Shown: piece after piece, positions 32,677-43,296 of the stretch
Numbering within the stretch: position 1 is the stretch's first letter
Layout of the letters: each line of letters starts with the position of its first letter
The notes under the pieces: model-generated
Told to the model about the DNA's origin: nothing
Database searches by the model: none
Seen by the model: the letters and a program-made list of their open reading frames with translations, nothing else
Translations under genes and position numbers: made by a program
Source of the DNA: Fagopyrum homotropicum
Taxonomy: Eukaryota; Streptophyta; Magnoliopsida; Caryophyllales; Polygonaceae
Assembly (NCBI GenBank): GCA_033239125.1
Contig: BSWB01000005.1
Coordinates: forward strand, 103,291,994 to 103,355,993
Reading direction: 5' to 3'
Length of the DNA: 64,000 bases

Positions 32677-34355
32677 TGTTCGCCACTTAACGTGCGTGCA
32701 AATAAGCTTTAAATTTATAAAACTAGAATCAAGCAAGCGAACCCACAGTGTACGGATCGATATAGTTAAGCAAGAATTCCAGAGTATCGAACACAGGGAT
32801 TTGGGGGGTTAAATCCAATTATAGAATTGTCAAGCGAGTAAATGTATGAGCTTTTGTAAATATTGGGAAAACAACAATCCTAAAGATCCAGGAATCCAGC
32901 TGTGGCAATCGATTCAAGATATACTAAAGATATAAGGACAGAGTTGAGGTTTGCAAAGGTATACGAATGTAAAGCAATGTACAGTGAAGTTCCAAGACTT
33001 TATGTAACTTAACTAAAGACACTCTCTATAAAGGTTGTTGAGGCTTCAGTATAGGAAGGATCTAAAGGTAAGGATTAATATCAAACACCAAAACTTGCAA
33101 TCCAAGGATTAAGACTAACTAAACCGATTAAGGTTGTGACACTCGAAATCGAGGTAGAGGTTGTTGAGGCTTCACTACCACGTAGAAAAGGCAAGCCAAG
33201 ACTAAGTTAAAGCAAATCTTTAACTTTGGATTAAAGTAATAGCAAGGTTCGTAAACTAAGGGAAATTACGGGTGGATCTTGAGATTCCACGGCCGTGGAA
33301 CTCAAGAACACACCGTGATTTTGGTACGTCGACGATTCTCTCTAACTCTCAGGGTCCAATCAAATTATGATTGATCTATCATCATCTAAGCCACAACTAT
33401 CAACCCTTCACCTTAGAATTGCTAAAGGGTTTTAGCCAACAACAGTCATATTGATATCAAATTCAAGATTTAAAAGAATGAAAGTTGAAAACCTTCGAAA
33501 ACCTTGAATAAATTTCAAATCAATCTCAAATCCACAAACAAGAACAATGATGTAAGTAGATTCAGAATAACAAAAACAATCACAATCCTTGATAAGAACG
33601 AAGAACGGGATGTCAATCCGTCTTCTAATCAAACCTAAGGACAAAGCGTAACTTCCAAATCTTCAACTCTTCGCAAACCTCCGTTGCGTAATAGAAATCT
33701 CCACACGTCCAACTTGAAACCCTAGGCACGTGCAATCAGCGTAAGCGAGATTCTAAGCAGAGGTGACGGAATCTCTCTTCTTCCGTCCTTTTATAGGGCA
33801 AGATAAAATATGAGTCCAGCCCATTGCGTAAAAGATCGTGGCTTCAAATTGTACGTTAAAAGATCGCCTAAATCACGGTTTCCTAAGATTCCACGCTCGT
33901 GGTTTGGAGCGTGGTTTAGAGCGTGGAATTTCATCACGGTTGCTTCACATCTTCCACGACCGTGTAAGTCACTGGAGTGCTCCACGCTTGTGTTGCCAAA
34001 GGTCCACAGCCGTGGTTTAGAGCGTGGACTCTAGTACGGCCGTATTTTAGGGCGTGGAAAGTCGAATGCTCGTAATTCTCCTTTGTTTTGTGCCATTCTT
34101 CATCTTAACATCTTCCTTAGCTCCTTTGTGGTGTCCTCAATCCTTGGACATGCTCAATTCATCTCCATTCTCCTTCAATCTGTTCGGTTTTAGCTCTTAT
34201 TCGCCTACAATCAACACAAAGCTTAAGTAGACCTCTATATCGACAATATAGATAAACTAACTCACAATTGCTTCAATGCTTTATCAAGGAATACCAATAT
34301 GGATGAAATACACTTAGAAAACGTGCCTAAAATATCACAATATTTCATGCTAACA
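32677..34355 (-). mobile_element. Solo Ath-1 LTR inside Tek-A
   Basis: 1679 bp from TGTTCGCC to GCTAACA, flanked by the 5-bp direct repeat GTGGC at 32672-32676 and 34356-34360. Tek-A reads on across the insertion, so this is an insertion followed by LTR-LTR recombination. It is a few percent diverged from the array LTRs. It proves the LTR boundaries used for the array. Confidence 0.97.
33789..33795 (-). promoter_or_regulatory. TATA box of the solo Ath-1 LTR
   Basis: TATAAAA in sense, same context as in the array LTRs. It could still drive transcription toward Tek-A RT. Confidence 0.65.
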
Positions 34356-34360
34356 GTGGC

Positions 34361-34926
34361 AAGCTAGACGGCTCCGCAAATACGTCTGTAAACTCACAAA
34401 CCACCGGTATGTCCTCCAAAGCTGGACTCTCTCCATCTTTCATGGCGTAACACTAAAAGGCATCAAATTCCTGTGCAAGCAGTCTGGCTGCTCGTACAGC
34501 ACTGATGACAGATCTTGTCTTCCCAAGGTCCCAACCCCGGAAGACCTCTATCGGACCTAAATCGGTAGAGATTGTAACAGTCATCTTACCCACATCTAAC
34601 ACCGCACGGTGTCTACGCATCCAGTCCATACCTAATATGACTTCTTCATGCATCAAGGGCATGACTAAGAAGTGAACAAGTAGTACACGAGTCCCTAAAC
34701 GTAGGGGACAACTACGTATCTCCTGGGTACCTCTGACCCTACTACCATCAGGTAACCCTATAGTAAAGGGTGCCCCCTCTATGGTAGACAACCTCAAACG
34801 CTCAACACAAGAAGGAGAAATAAATGAATGCGTAGAACCAGTATCAAATAAAACTCTAACGGGTAAACCATGTAACAGAATGGTACCTGTAGCAGCTGGT
34901 GTTGGCGGCTCCTCAACACTCCTCAA
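34361..34926 (-). pseudogene. Protease of Tek-A
   Basis: A retropepsin-type domain with active site LFDTGSTHSFIS, followed by VILGMDWMRRHRAVLD. The frame is open for 157 residues and then meets a TAG at 34453; the remaining linker (EFTDVFAEPS) reads on to the solo LTR. The active-site Asp is intact. Confidence 0.85.
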
Positions 34927-36290
34927 CTCAAAAGCACGGCCTCGAACTCCTAGGGCATCACTAGTACTAGTCTCTCTACCTCTACCCCTACTCGGTCCAA
35001 GAGCTGAACCCTGAGTAGCAGGTGTCCCTGGAACCCTCTACTATCCCTGATGTTGAGGCGGTCTCTGCCCACCTCCGGCTGCACCTACAGGGGAAGAACC
35101 CTGCTGTGATGGCGCCTTGCCCTGACGGCAAAACGTAGCTATATGTCCTCGCTTCCCGCACGATAAGCAAGTCAACGGTACTCTAGGGCAATCAACCCTC
35201 ATATGTCCATAGGCCCCATAGTTGTAACACTACCGGCCTCTATCAGTAGTCTGTGCAGACACTAGAATACTCGAGCGGCCCTGAGTCTGACCTCGCCCGA
35301 ATCCAGATGCTCCTGCACCAGTCGGTGCTGTACGCTATCTCTTCTCAGACCGTCCGGTCTGAGAAGTCCTCCTCTGGCTAGCCCTCTCTCTCTCATAAGC
35401 AAAAGCCCGATCCTTGTAGTCTGCCAATGAGTCACAATGAAATCCCGCCATATATGAAGGCATACTCTCCCTCAGACGTCGTGAGAATAGGTATACATGC
35501 TGGTCCTCAGAAGGTGCAGCTGGACCCAACAAAGCTAGCTTAGTCCAGAAGCGGCGAATGGCATCTGTAATGGGTACGGCCTCAAAGCCCACTTCCACGA
35601 AATCCTGCAGCTTCTCCCTCCTCAGTGAGGCAGGGCAGAACTGCTCCCTCAGCAGAGTCCTCATCTGCTCTTAGGTGGTGACTCGTGCTCTAACTGTCCT
35701 CTACCACTGATGTGCCAGGTCACGGAATAGAGACTGTACTAGTTATATCCGTCTGTCCTCTAGGCAACGAATAGACTCTAAAGCTGAGTCTACATGCCCA
35801 ATCCACATCTCAGTCTCTAGGCCAATCTCCCCAGAGAAGTGTTGTACTCCCTGCTGGTGGAATGCCTTCAACTAGGTATTTGGTCGAGGCCCTCTAGTCT
35901 CCTCCACAACTCGAGCTGGCTCAGCTACACGAACTAGTGCAGCTGGCACCTGGGTAGCTCCATGGGACTCCTCAGATAATCCCTCCTGTCCTGGTAAATA
36001 TGGGGCTCGTCGACCCGCTCTGATGGCCTCCTCAAACTGCCTGAGATACTCCCTAAACTCTGATCCACCCATGGAGACACGATCTGAGCCATCAGACTGG
36101 CATAGATAGGTCTGCTGCCTCCTGGACCCACCACTCCTTGTAGATGGAACAAAGCTCTCAACAACCTCCTCATGAGCCTCCTCCACCACTGGTGGATCTG
36201 CAGCGGGAGCTGTCCCTGTCTCCTCTCTCCTGGAGGAAGAGGTGGTCTACCTCTACCTCTACCTGCAGCAGTAGCTCTGGTCCGAGCCAT
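34927..36290 (-). pseudogene. gag of Tek-A
   Basis: Start at 36290 (MARTRATAAGRGRGRPP), an Arg/Gly-rich N-terminus. A frameshift follows near 36190, then at least four stops between 35900 and 35665. The capsid-like part is 35335-35664 (FCPASLRREKLQDF, YLFSRRLRESMPSY). Two zinc knuckles lie at about 35120-35235: CYNYGAYGHMRVDC, whose second Cys is Tyr, and CLSCGKRGHIATFC, which fits CX2CX4HX4C. Confidence 0.82.
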
Positions 36291-36574
36291 CTGCGGGGTA
36301 TGTACACCTAACGTATAAGGCTCTATATAGGCCATATATATATATATAATACTTAATAATACATGCACACATATCATCACATAAAAGGTATCTATATATA
36401 TATATCTATACTGTCGAGATCCTCAGATGGGTGACGACTTCTGTACACACTATCCCAAAACCATCTGTACTCGCTTTAAAACCAAAACTCTTTAAAACGT
36501 CAGACCCCATGTGGGTTTTGTTTATTTATCCACTCTACCTTTATTGCAGATAGCAAGTGCCATTGTTGTCAACC
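36291..36574. other. Tek-A leader with TA-rich simple repeats
   Basis: About 280 bp between gag and the primer site. It has TA repeats at about 36334-36349 and 36390-36408. No gene seen. Confidence 0.65.
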
Positions 36575-36591
36575 TAAGGCTTTGATACAAA
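36575..36591 (-). other. tRNA-Met-type primer binding site of Tek-A, decayed
   Basis: The sense strand reads TTTGTATCAAAGCCTTAGG directly after the LTR end. The Tekay/Del consensus TGGTATCAGAGC differs at two or three sites. Confidence 0.7.
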
Positions 36592-37678
36592 CTCTGTAAC
36601 ACCCCGAATCCGCGGGACTCGGGATGCTACATTGGGCTAGGATCTCACAATGGATCCTGACCCTAGCCTGACAACAAGTTCACTGGATCTTACAACAAGG
36701 CACAAGTAGAGTAAAAACAAATACATAAAAGCTGTATGATACAACAAAAGAGTTTACAAACTCAAAGCTGAGTACAAAACCATAACAACAACATCAACTG
36801 GTACAAAAGATCCCCAACCCACGCATCCTAATGTACAGAAGTCCTCGGCTGGTCAGACCATCTGGTTCACTCTGCAGTTATCCTAACCTGCAGATCATCT
36901 ACGACACGGTATACACCGTTAGCTACAACAAAAGATAAGCATGATAATAATAGCACAAACACACCACAACATCTTACACATGCAATGCCACACACATTCA
37001 TTTATTATCTTTAATTACGTTATACCATTACTAATTCAACTTTTTTTGTAACACGAGGAGCCTCAAGAACCCCGCCCCATCCAACGTAACACAGGAGTTT
37101 TGCATGGGGATGACCGTCACTCGTCCATTCCCGTGAGATCATCTTCAGGGCACCTCCTCCTAACCCGCAGGTGGAGACCGGTGGTTACTGCCCGTTATAA
37201 TATACTTGGGCCATATAAATGTAATGAATGGTCGTTCTAGTCCGGTTTAAGTTATAAATGCACAAACATATGAACACACACAACCATCACAATCATACAA
37301 TCCACCACCGTACGCTAAGTAAGTCCTATGGACTCACCTGATACACTCGTATCCTCTACCACGTCACAACTTCCCCTCGAGGAAGAAACTAACGCCTGCA
37401 AGAGCAAGGCACACCACATCACAACCTGAAAGGGTTAGGAGACTCGTCTCCATAACCAGAACCAACCTACAACCTAAAGATCAACACAAGCTCACATAGG
37501 CCTATAGCATACTCTCAACATCAACACAAGTGCCTAAGGCACATCTCTAACATACAACTCATCCTAACCACCCTAACCTAGCTATCAACTAAGCCAAGGT
37601 CAAAGGAAAGGGAGGGAGGAAGACATACCAACAAGGTATGCACCAACAAAAGCAAGAATACACCAGCCAGCCCAGTGA

Positions 37679-37760
37679 GGCACAGGGGCGGCTCACTAGA
37701 GGCGCAAGGGCGGCTCTACACCAGACGCAAGTGCGGCTCAGGTCAGGCGCAGGGGCGGCC
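37679..37760 (-). repeat. Tek LTR motif cluster, leader side, four copies
   Basis: Four copies of GCGCAGGGGCGGCT and variants (GCACAGGGGCGGCT, GCGCAAGGGCGGCT, ACGCAAGTGCGGCT, GCGCAGGGGCGGCC), spaced about 24-26 bp. Confidence 0.8.
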
Positions 37761-38222
37761 AACTGTGCAAAGAGTTGGTCCCGACTTCTCTTCGACTCCT
37801 TTCTCAATTCTCTTCACGTCTTCAACACATCACAACAACATATATGCATATATACACACATATGATCATCAAAACATCCAGGAAGGATCCAATCACAAGT
37901 TCAACTTGTGATCCTAGGCTAGAAAGAAGAAGAAAGAAGCAAGGAAGAAGAGAGAAGAAGAGAAAGGCTTACCACTCCACCGTAGGCAGCATCTAAGGAG
38001 CATCCACACTCCTCACCACTTCAGAACACCAACAAAAACACACAGCAACAGCTCCAAGAGCATCCATGGCCAAAGAACACTTCAAACTCTCAAGAACTCA
38101 CTTACAAGATCACAAAGAAGTAAAGAAGATCAAAGGAGAAGAAGAAGGAGATGAAGGACGTGAGGAGGGAGAGAGAGAGGCTGGAGAGAGGAAGAAACCC
38201 TTCATTTGAAGGTAAGGGAAAG

Positions 38223-38230
38223 CTTATAAG
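38223..38230 (-). promoter_or_regulatory. TATA-like box of the Tek LTR
   Basis: CTTATAAG, palindromic, in the context TTCTCTTATAAGCTTT in sense. It lies between the two GC-rich clusters. Confidence 0.45.
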
Positions 38231-38288
38231 AGAAGCCAACCCAAAAGCAAGTCAAAAGGTCAACAAAAGTGGCTGCAACCGTACAAAA

Positions 38289-38370
38289 CCGCAGGGGCAG
38301 ATCAACCATGCGCAGGGGCGGCTCACCTGGGGCGCAGGTGCGGCTGGCAGGGTCCGCTGGGGCGGCTGAC
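38289..38370 (-). repeat. Tek LTR motif cluster, U3 side, four copies
   Basis: Four copies (CCGCAGGGGCAGAT, GCGCAGGGGCGGCT, GCGCAGGTGCGGCT, CCGCTGGGGCGGCT) on the other side of the TATA-like box at 38223-38230. Same motif and copy number as the first cluster. Confidence 0.8.
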
Positions 38371-38502
38371 AGGTCAAGGCTAGGCACACACTAGCTCATC
38401 TAGGCTCCAAAGACTAAGGCCCTTACAATATCGGCCCATACCATAGAAGGTCGGATCTTCTATCTAAGGAAAAAGAAATAAAATCGGGATAAAAATATAT
38501 CA

Positions 38503-38800
38503 GCAAGATCTGGGGTCATCCGCACCTGCGGGCCATGTAACTCAAAGTAGAAGACACAACCTTCTTTCGCTGCAGCACCCCAGCGGGCCATGTAACTGAA
38601 AATGTCCTTCCTTATCTTTTCCAACCTTCTTCTTGAGTTCAAAGTAGAAGCATCGAACTTAATTCATATTCCCTTGCGGGCCATGTAACTCAAAACGTCA
38701 TATAAGCGTATACACAACTCAACAAAAGAAAACCAAAACTCAAACGTTTACACTATAAGTACATCCAACTCAACATAAAACTCTGGTTAGTTCCTCCGGA
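38503..38800 (-). repeat. 3' non-coding end of Tek-B with a threefold short repeat
   Basis: GCGGGCCATGTAACTCAAA occurs at 38528-38546, 38583-38600 (one change) and 38676-38694. CAAAGTAGAAG occurs twice (38543, 38640). No gene seen. Confidence 0.75.
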
Positions 38801-39600
38801 TACCATCCTGTGTCTCCCAAGTCGCCTTATCAGATCCTCACATCGACCACTGAATCTTCATCATCAGATCCTCACATCGACCACTGAGTGTGAGCATGCT
38901 AAAAACGTCTAACACCTCATGTCGGGAATCTCTCAGCCATACCTGAGCTCTAACTTTGAACTCTAGAGGTTTGTGCCTCCTATCCGCGTAAGACTTATGG
39001 CGACTTTGTGCTATTAACATCCTCTCTCGGATCATCGCTACTCGAGCCATATCGTCCGGTATCTACTCAGGTGCTACTTCGTTAGCACTACTCGGCTCGT
39101 CCCAACATAGTTGGGTACGGCATCTCTGTCCATATAAAGCCTCGTAAGGAGCCATCTTGATCGATGCATGCCAACTGTTGTTGTACGAAAACTCCACTAA
39201 GGAAGGTAATCTGGTCACACCTGTCCCCAGTCTAACATGCAGGCTCTCAACATATTCTCTAGAGTCTAGATGGTCCTCTCGGACCGACCATCGGTGTGAG
39301 GATGATAAGAAGTCGTGAATTGCAGACTCATACCTAGGGTGGCATGCACTTGCTGCCAAAACCTCAAGGTGAACCGTCTGTCTTTGTCAGAGACTATACT
39401 CCTACGTACTCTATGAAGTTGCACTATCTGTCTAGTGAACTCCTTTGCTAAACGACTCAACGGCCACGTCTCCTTGGTAGGGATGAAGCGTGCGGTCTTT
39501 GTCAGTCGATCTAGTATAACCCAAATGGCGTCAAAACCTCGACTCGGTCTCAAACCGGTAACAAAATCCATCAAAATGTCCTCCCACTTCCACTAGGGAA
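38801..39600 (-). pseudogene. Integrase of Tek-B
   Basis: The core is seen in three frames: MMDFVTGLRPSRGFD with the first Asp, SIVSDKDRRFTLRFW with the second Asp, SYHPHTDGRSERTI with the Glu, then FSYNNSWHASIKMAPYEALYG and RHKSYADRRHKPLEF. Frameshifts lie near 39270 and 39060. The chromodomain is reduced to an ATWETQDGIRR-like end. Confidence 0.82.
38829..38889 (-). repeat. 34-bp tandem duplication at the Tek-B integrase end
   Basis: ATCAGATCCTCACATCGACC and the following CACTGA occur at about 38829 and again at about 38863. It lies in the remnant of the C-terminal region, where GACTTGGGAGACACAGG encodes a chromodomain-end-like ATWETQDGIRR. Confidence 0.75.
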
Positions 39601-39885
39601 CGGGAAGTGGGTGTAGCTCTCCTCCTGGTCGATGATGCTCGATCTTGACCTATTAACAGGTTGCACATTACGGTACATATCTCGTCACGTCTGGCTTCAG
39701 ACCACCCACCAGAATGAGCGTCTAATATCCTGATATATCTTACTCACACCGGGATGCACTGAGTAAGGTGTATAGTGAGCCTCCTGTAAGATCCGATGTC
39801 TCAACTCTCGATCTAAGGGAACACATACGCGCTCCTGGCGCCTCAAAACTCCATTGGGACCGACGGCAAACTAAGGTGCCTCTCC

Positions 39886-40585
39886 TCAAGACAACTTGTC
39901 TCGGATCCATGTCAGAGCTGGGCAACTCTTCTCCTTCTGTCGGATTTCGGCCAACATATCAAGTAACATCTCCAAGGTGGACAGCTGGCTATCGGAATCC
40001 GGGAAGTGGATATCGATCTCTAGCCATGCCAAATCTCGCTGTAATTGAGGCTGAGCTGTCAGCCGAGCGATCGTCATCTCCCGGGGAGTCTTCCTACTAA
40101 GAGAATAAACTTCCACATTTTCCTTCCCCGGGTGGTATAAGATCTCAAGATCAAAGTCCTTGATCAACTCCAACCATCTCCTCTAGCGGTTATTTAACTC
40201 CCACTAGGTGAATATGTACTTCAGACTTTTATGATCAGTGAATATCTGACACATAGCTTCGTAAAGATAATGCCTCCATATCTTCAAGGCGTGAACAACA
40301 ACAACTAACTCGAGATAGTGGGTAGGGTAATTCTCGTCGTACGTCTTCAGTTGTCTAGATGCGTATGCTATAACCTTACCCAAATGCTTCGCTATAAACC
40401 TCAAAGTCCTCAATATCCTCTAGCTGAGCTAAGATAGGAGCGGAGGTCAACCTCCCCTTCAACTCCTTAAAACTCTGCAGGCACGGCACGGACCACATGA
40501 ATCTTGTAGACTTCCTCAATAAGGAAGTAAGTAGTCTAGTAATAATTGAAAAGCCCTCCACTAACCTGCGGTAATAGCTCGCCAA
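39886..40585 (-). pseudogene. RNase H of Tek-B
   Basis: Pieces at 40376-40585 (YYRRLVEGFSIITR), 40204-40413 (VIAYASRQLKTYDENYPTHYLELVVVVHALKIWRHYLY, IFTDHKSLKYIF) and 39886-40173 (MELIKDFDLEILYHPGKENVE). The first catalytic Asp region is damaged (EVYSEAFG). Frames are broken at about 40395 and 40190. Confidence 0.82.
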
Positions 40586-41226
40586 TCCTAGGAAGTTGCA
40601 TACCTCCTTGAGTTTCCTAAGAGGCGGTCAAGATGCTATAGACTCGATCTTCGCCTGATCTACCTGGATCCCTTCGGTGGAAACAATGTGACCAAGGAAG
40701 GCCGCCTCAGACATAAAAAACTCGCACTTAGAGAGCTTGGCCTAGAGCTTGCTATCCTGCAGGACTTGGAGTAGGATCCTCAGGTGTCTTGCATGCTTCT
40801 CTCTGCTACGAGAGTATACCAAAATATCATCGATGAAGACCACTACGAACAAGTCTAGGAAGCCGATGAAGATGTTGTTTATCAACTCCATGAACACGAC
40901 GGGCGCTTTGTAAGCCCAAAAGGCATCACTATAAACTCGTAGTGACCATATCTGGTCCGAAATGCCGCCTTGGATATGTTCTTCTCTCTCATGTTCAGCT
41001 GGTGATATCCGGATCTCATATCAATCCGCGAAAACACTAAAGCTTTATGCAGCGGGTCCAACAGATCGTCGATATGGGGCAATGGGTACTTATTCTTGAT
41101 TATCACCTTGTTAAGCTCTCGCTAATCGATACATAACCTCATCAACCCGTCTTTCTTCTTGACAAAGAGTACTGGTGTGCCCCAAGGAGATATACTAGGG
41201 AGGATGAAGACCTTCTCAACTAACTC
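40586..41226 (-). pseudogene. Reverse transcriptase of Tek-B
   Basis: The best piece is 40882-41106: YPLPHIDDLLDPLHKALVFSRIDMRSGYHQL keeps the motif A Asp, followed by EFIVMPFGL, after which the frame shifts. The catalytic box region at about 40830-40850 (FVVVFIDDILVYS in another frame) can be recognised. Confidence 0.8.
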
Positions 41227-41910
41227 CTAGAGCTGCTTCTTAAGCTCAAGCATCTGGATAGGTGCCATGCGGTAATGATCCTTCGAGATCAGTCTCATCC
41301 CGGGCTCTAACTCAATGCCAAAGTCCACACTCCTCCGTGGACGTAAACCTGATGGCTCACCGAAGATGTCGGTAAACTCCCATGCTACCGGATTCTCCTC
41401 CAACGCTGGACTCGAACTATCCTTCAGGGCATAGCACCAGAAAGCCTCGTAACCCTGATCGGTAAGTCTCGTAGCTTGAACTGCCCTGATGACTGAACCG
41501 GTCATTCCGAGATCCCATCCTCGGGAAATCTCTACATGGCCCGACTCTGTATTTACCGTCACTGTCCTCCTGTCGATGTCCAAAACAACCTGATGAGGAG
41601 CCATCAAATCCATGCCCATCATAACTTCTTCATGTACTAAGTACATGAGGAAGAAGTCAGCTGCCCAGTCGCGACCTCCCAGTCTAATAAGGCAATCGTG
41701 AACCTCTTGAGTACCTCTAATCTTACCCCCATCGGGTAATCCTATAAAGAAGGGTCTCCCATCTACGGTAACTAAGGTCAATCTATCTACACATGCATTA
41801 GATATAAAAGAATGCATAGCACCGGTATCAAAAATAATTCTGACAGGAAAACCATTAATATAAATGGTACCTGCGGTCGCTGGGGTTGTCGGCTCCACTA
41901 CACTCCTCAC
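41227..41910 (-). pseudogene. Protease and linker of Tek-B
   Basis: A 227-residue open piece. Active site IIFDTGAMHSFIS, then VMMGMDLMAPHQVVLD, then a linker (EFTDIFGEPSGLRPRRSVDFGIELEPG) into the RT start. It is the longest open frame of Tek-B. It also shows what lies on both sides of the solo LTR in Tek-A. Confidence 0.85.
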
Positions 41911-43296
41911 CTCATAAATTCTGGTTGAAGCATCTCTTGTGTCTGACGTACCACCAACGTGTCTTCTACCTCTCCCTTGTCCTTGAGCGGAACCTTAAGG
42001 AGCGATAAAACCAAGAGCTCTCTGCTGCTACTGCTATTGATACTAAGGTCTTTGCCCATATCCTACAATGCCGGCACGTGAAGAACCCTGTTGTCATAGC
42101 GCCTTGCACTGACGACAAAACGCAGCTTTATGCCCAGGCTTGCCACACGAGAAGCAAGTCACTACAATATTAGTACAACCAACTCGGATTTCTACGACAC
42201 CTCCATAGTCATGACACTGCCGTCCTCGGTCGGAACTCTGCATAGTTTGGTGGAAACTAGTTCGTCACGGCGTCTGAATACACCCGATTTCAGCTGCTCT
42301 AGCTCCAGTACTGGCTGGTCAAGTCCTCTACCTCTTCTCAGGACCTCTTACTTGAGAAGCTCTCCTTTGACCCGGTCGGTCTCTCTCGTAAGCTGATACT
42401 CTATCTTGGTAGTCCGTGAAAGACTCGCAACGGAAACCAATAAGATAAGAGCGTGTAGACTCTCTCAACCTCCGAGAGAAAAGATAAACATGATTCTCAG
42501 GTGGTTCTAATGGACCTAACAAAGATAGTTCCTCTTGAAATTTGCTAACAATCTTAGCAATAGGAATATCCTCGAATCCAGCCTCGAGGAAATTCTGCAG
42601 TCGAATCTCTCCTCATAGTTGTAGGGCAATAGGGATCCCTGATCACAATCCTCATTTGCTCATAACTCGTGACCTTACTACGAATGGTCCTCCACCAGTG
42701 ATGAGCTTGACTTGTAGTAACATTTGTGTTATATCGACTCGACGACCCTCTGGGCAATGGATCGCCTCCATAGAAGAATCGACCTGGCCTAGCCAAAGCT
42801 CTACCTCCAATCTGGTCGTTCCCTTGAAAGAAGGAACCTTCAGCTGGTTGAAAGACTTCTATCAACAATCAAATCTCGGCTCTCTCGCCTCGTCCGGAAC
42901 TATAGAAATCTCAGTACCTCTAGTTGGGTGGTAACAACCTGCGTCACTCTCTACGAAACCTGAGCTGATCTAGCAGGTACTCGCGGTGCGTGCAGGTCCT
43001 CCAGTCCTGATAGCCTCCTCGACTCCTTGCACGTACTCGCGGTATGCAGATACTCCGATGGACACTCGACCGGACTCAGCCAACTGCGCTCTATGTGCTC
43101 GGACCTAGCGGCGGTCCCGTTCCCAGCCTCGGGAACAACAGTCTCAACAACTTCTTCGGTGAATGCCTCAGCGATTGGTGGATCAACAACTGTGGCTTGG
43201 CCTCGACCTCTAGCTAGTGGAGATCTTCCAACACACTCTCGTCTACGGACGGCTAGTGAAATAGGTGGTCGACATCTTCCTCGCCCAATAGCAAAT
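41911..43296 (-). pseudogene. gag of Tek-B, N-terminus cut by Ath-2
   Basis: Pieces at 42951-43296 (Arg/Gly-rich N-terminus), 42554-42868 and 42328-42522 (YLFSRRLREST), plus a zinc-knuckle region at about 42090-42220 where CFSCGKPGHKAAFC is intact and the preceding knuckle is degenerate (CHDYGGVVEIRVGC). The plus-strand Ath-2 LTR begins at 43297 inside the gag N-terminus. Confidence 0.8.

Larger units (their letters stand above)
31131..36594 (-). mobile_element. Tek-A, truncated Tekay/Del-type element interrupted by a solo LTR
   Basis: Order in sense: LTR edge at 36595, tRNA-Met-like primer site, gag with zinc knuckles, protease, [solo Ath-1 LTR], RT, RNase H, and loss of everything after the RNase H-integrase linker at 31131. 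Integrase and the 3' LTR are gone. Protein motifs (MPFGLTNAPAVFM, SYHPHTDGRSE in the sister Tek-B) and the LTR edge TGTAACACCCC place it with Tekay/Del chromoviruses. It has many stops and changed catalytic residues. Confidence 0.85.
36595..38502 (-). repeat. Tek LTR between Tek-A and Tek-B
   Basis: The left edge TGTAACACCCCGAATCCGCG is firm, because it abuts the Tek-A primer site and matches 49589. The right edge near 38502 (TATATCA) is a guess from TG/CA ends, since no second full copy is in view. A TATA-like CTTATAAG lies at 38223-38230. It is the 5' LTR of Tek-A and sits where the 3' LTR of Tek-B is expected. Confidence 0.7.
38503..43296 (-). mobile_element. Tek-B, decayed Tekay/Del-type element, 5' end cut by Ath-2
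   Basis: In sense: gag N-terminus at 43296 (edge of the plus-strand Ath-2 insertion), zinc knuckle, protease, RT, RNase H, integrase, 3' non-coding end, LTR. Protein identity to Tek-A looks like about 60% in protease, so it is a separate subfamily. All domains are broken by stops and shifts. Confidence 0.82.

Noticed and set aside
37638..37911. Overlapping plus-strand ORFs in the Tek LTR
   Set aside because: They are short, in different frames, and run across the GC-rich repeat. They have no family resemblance and sit in a non-coding LTR.
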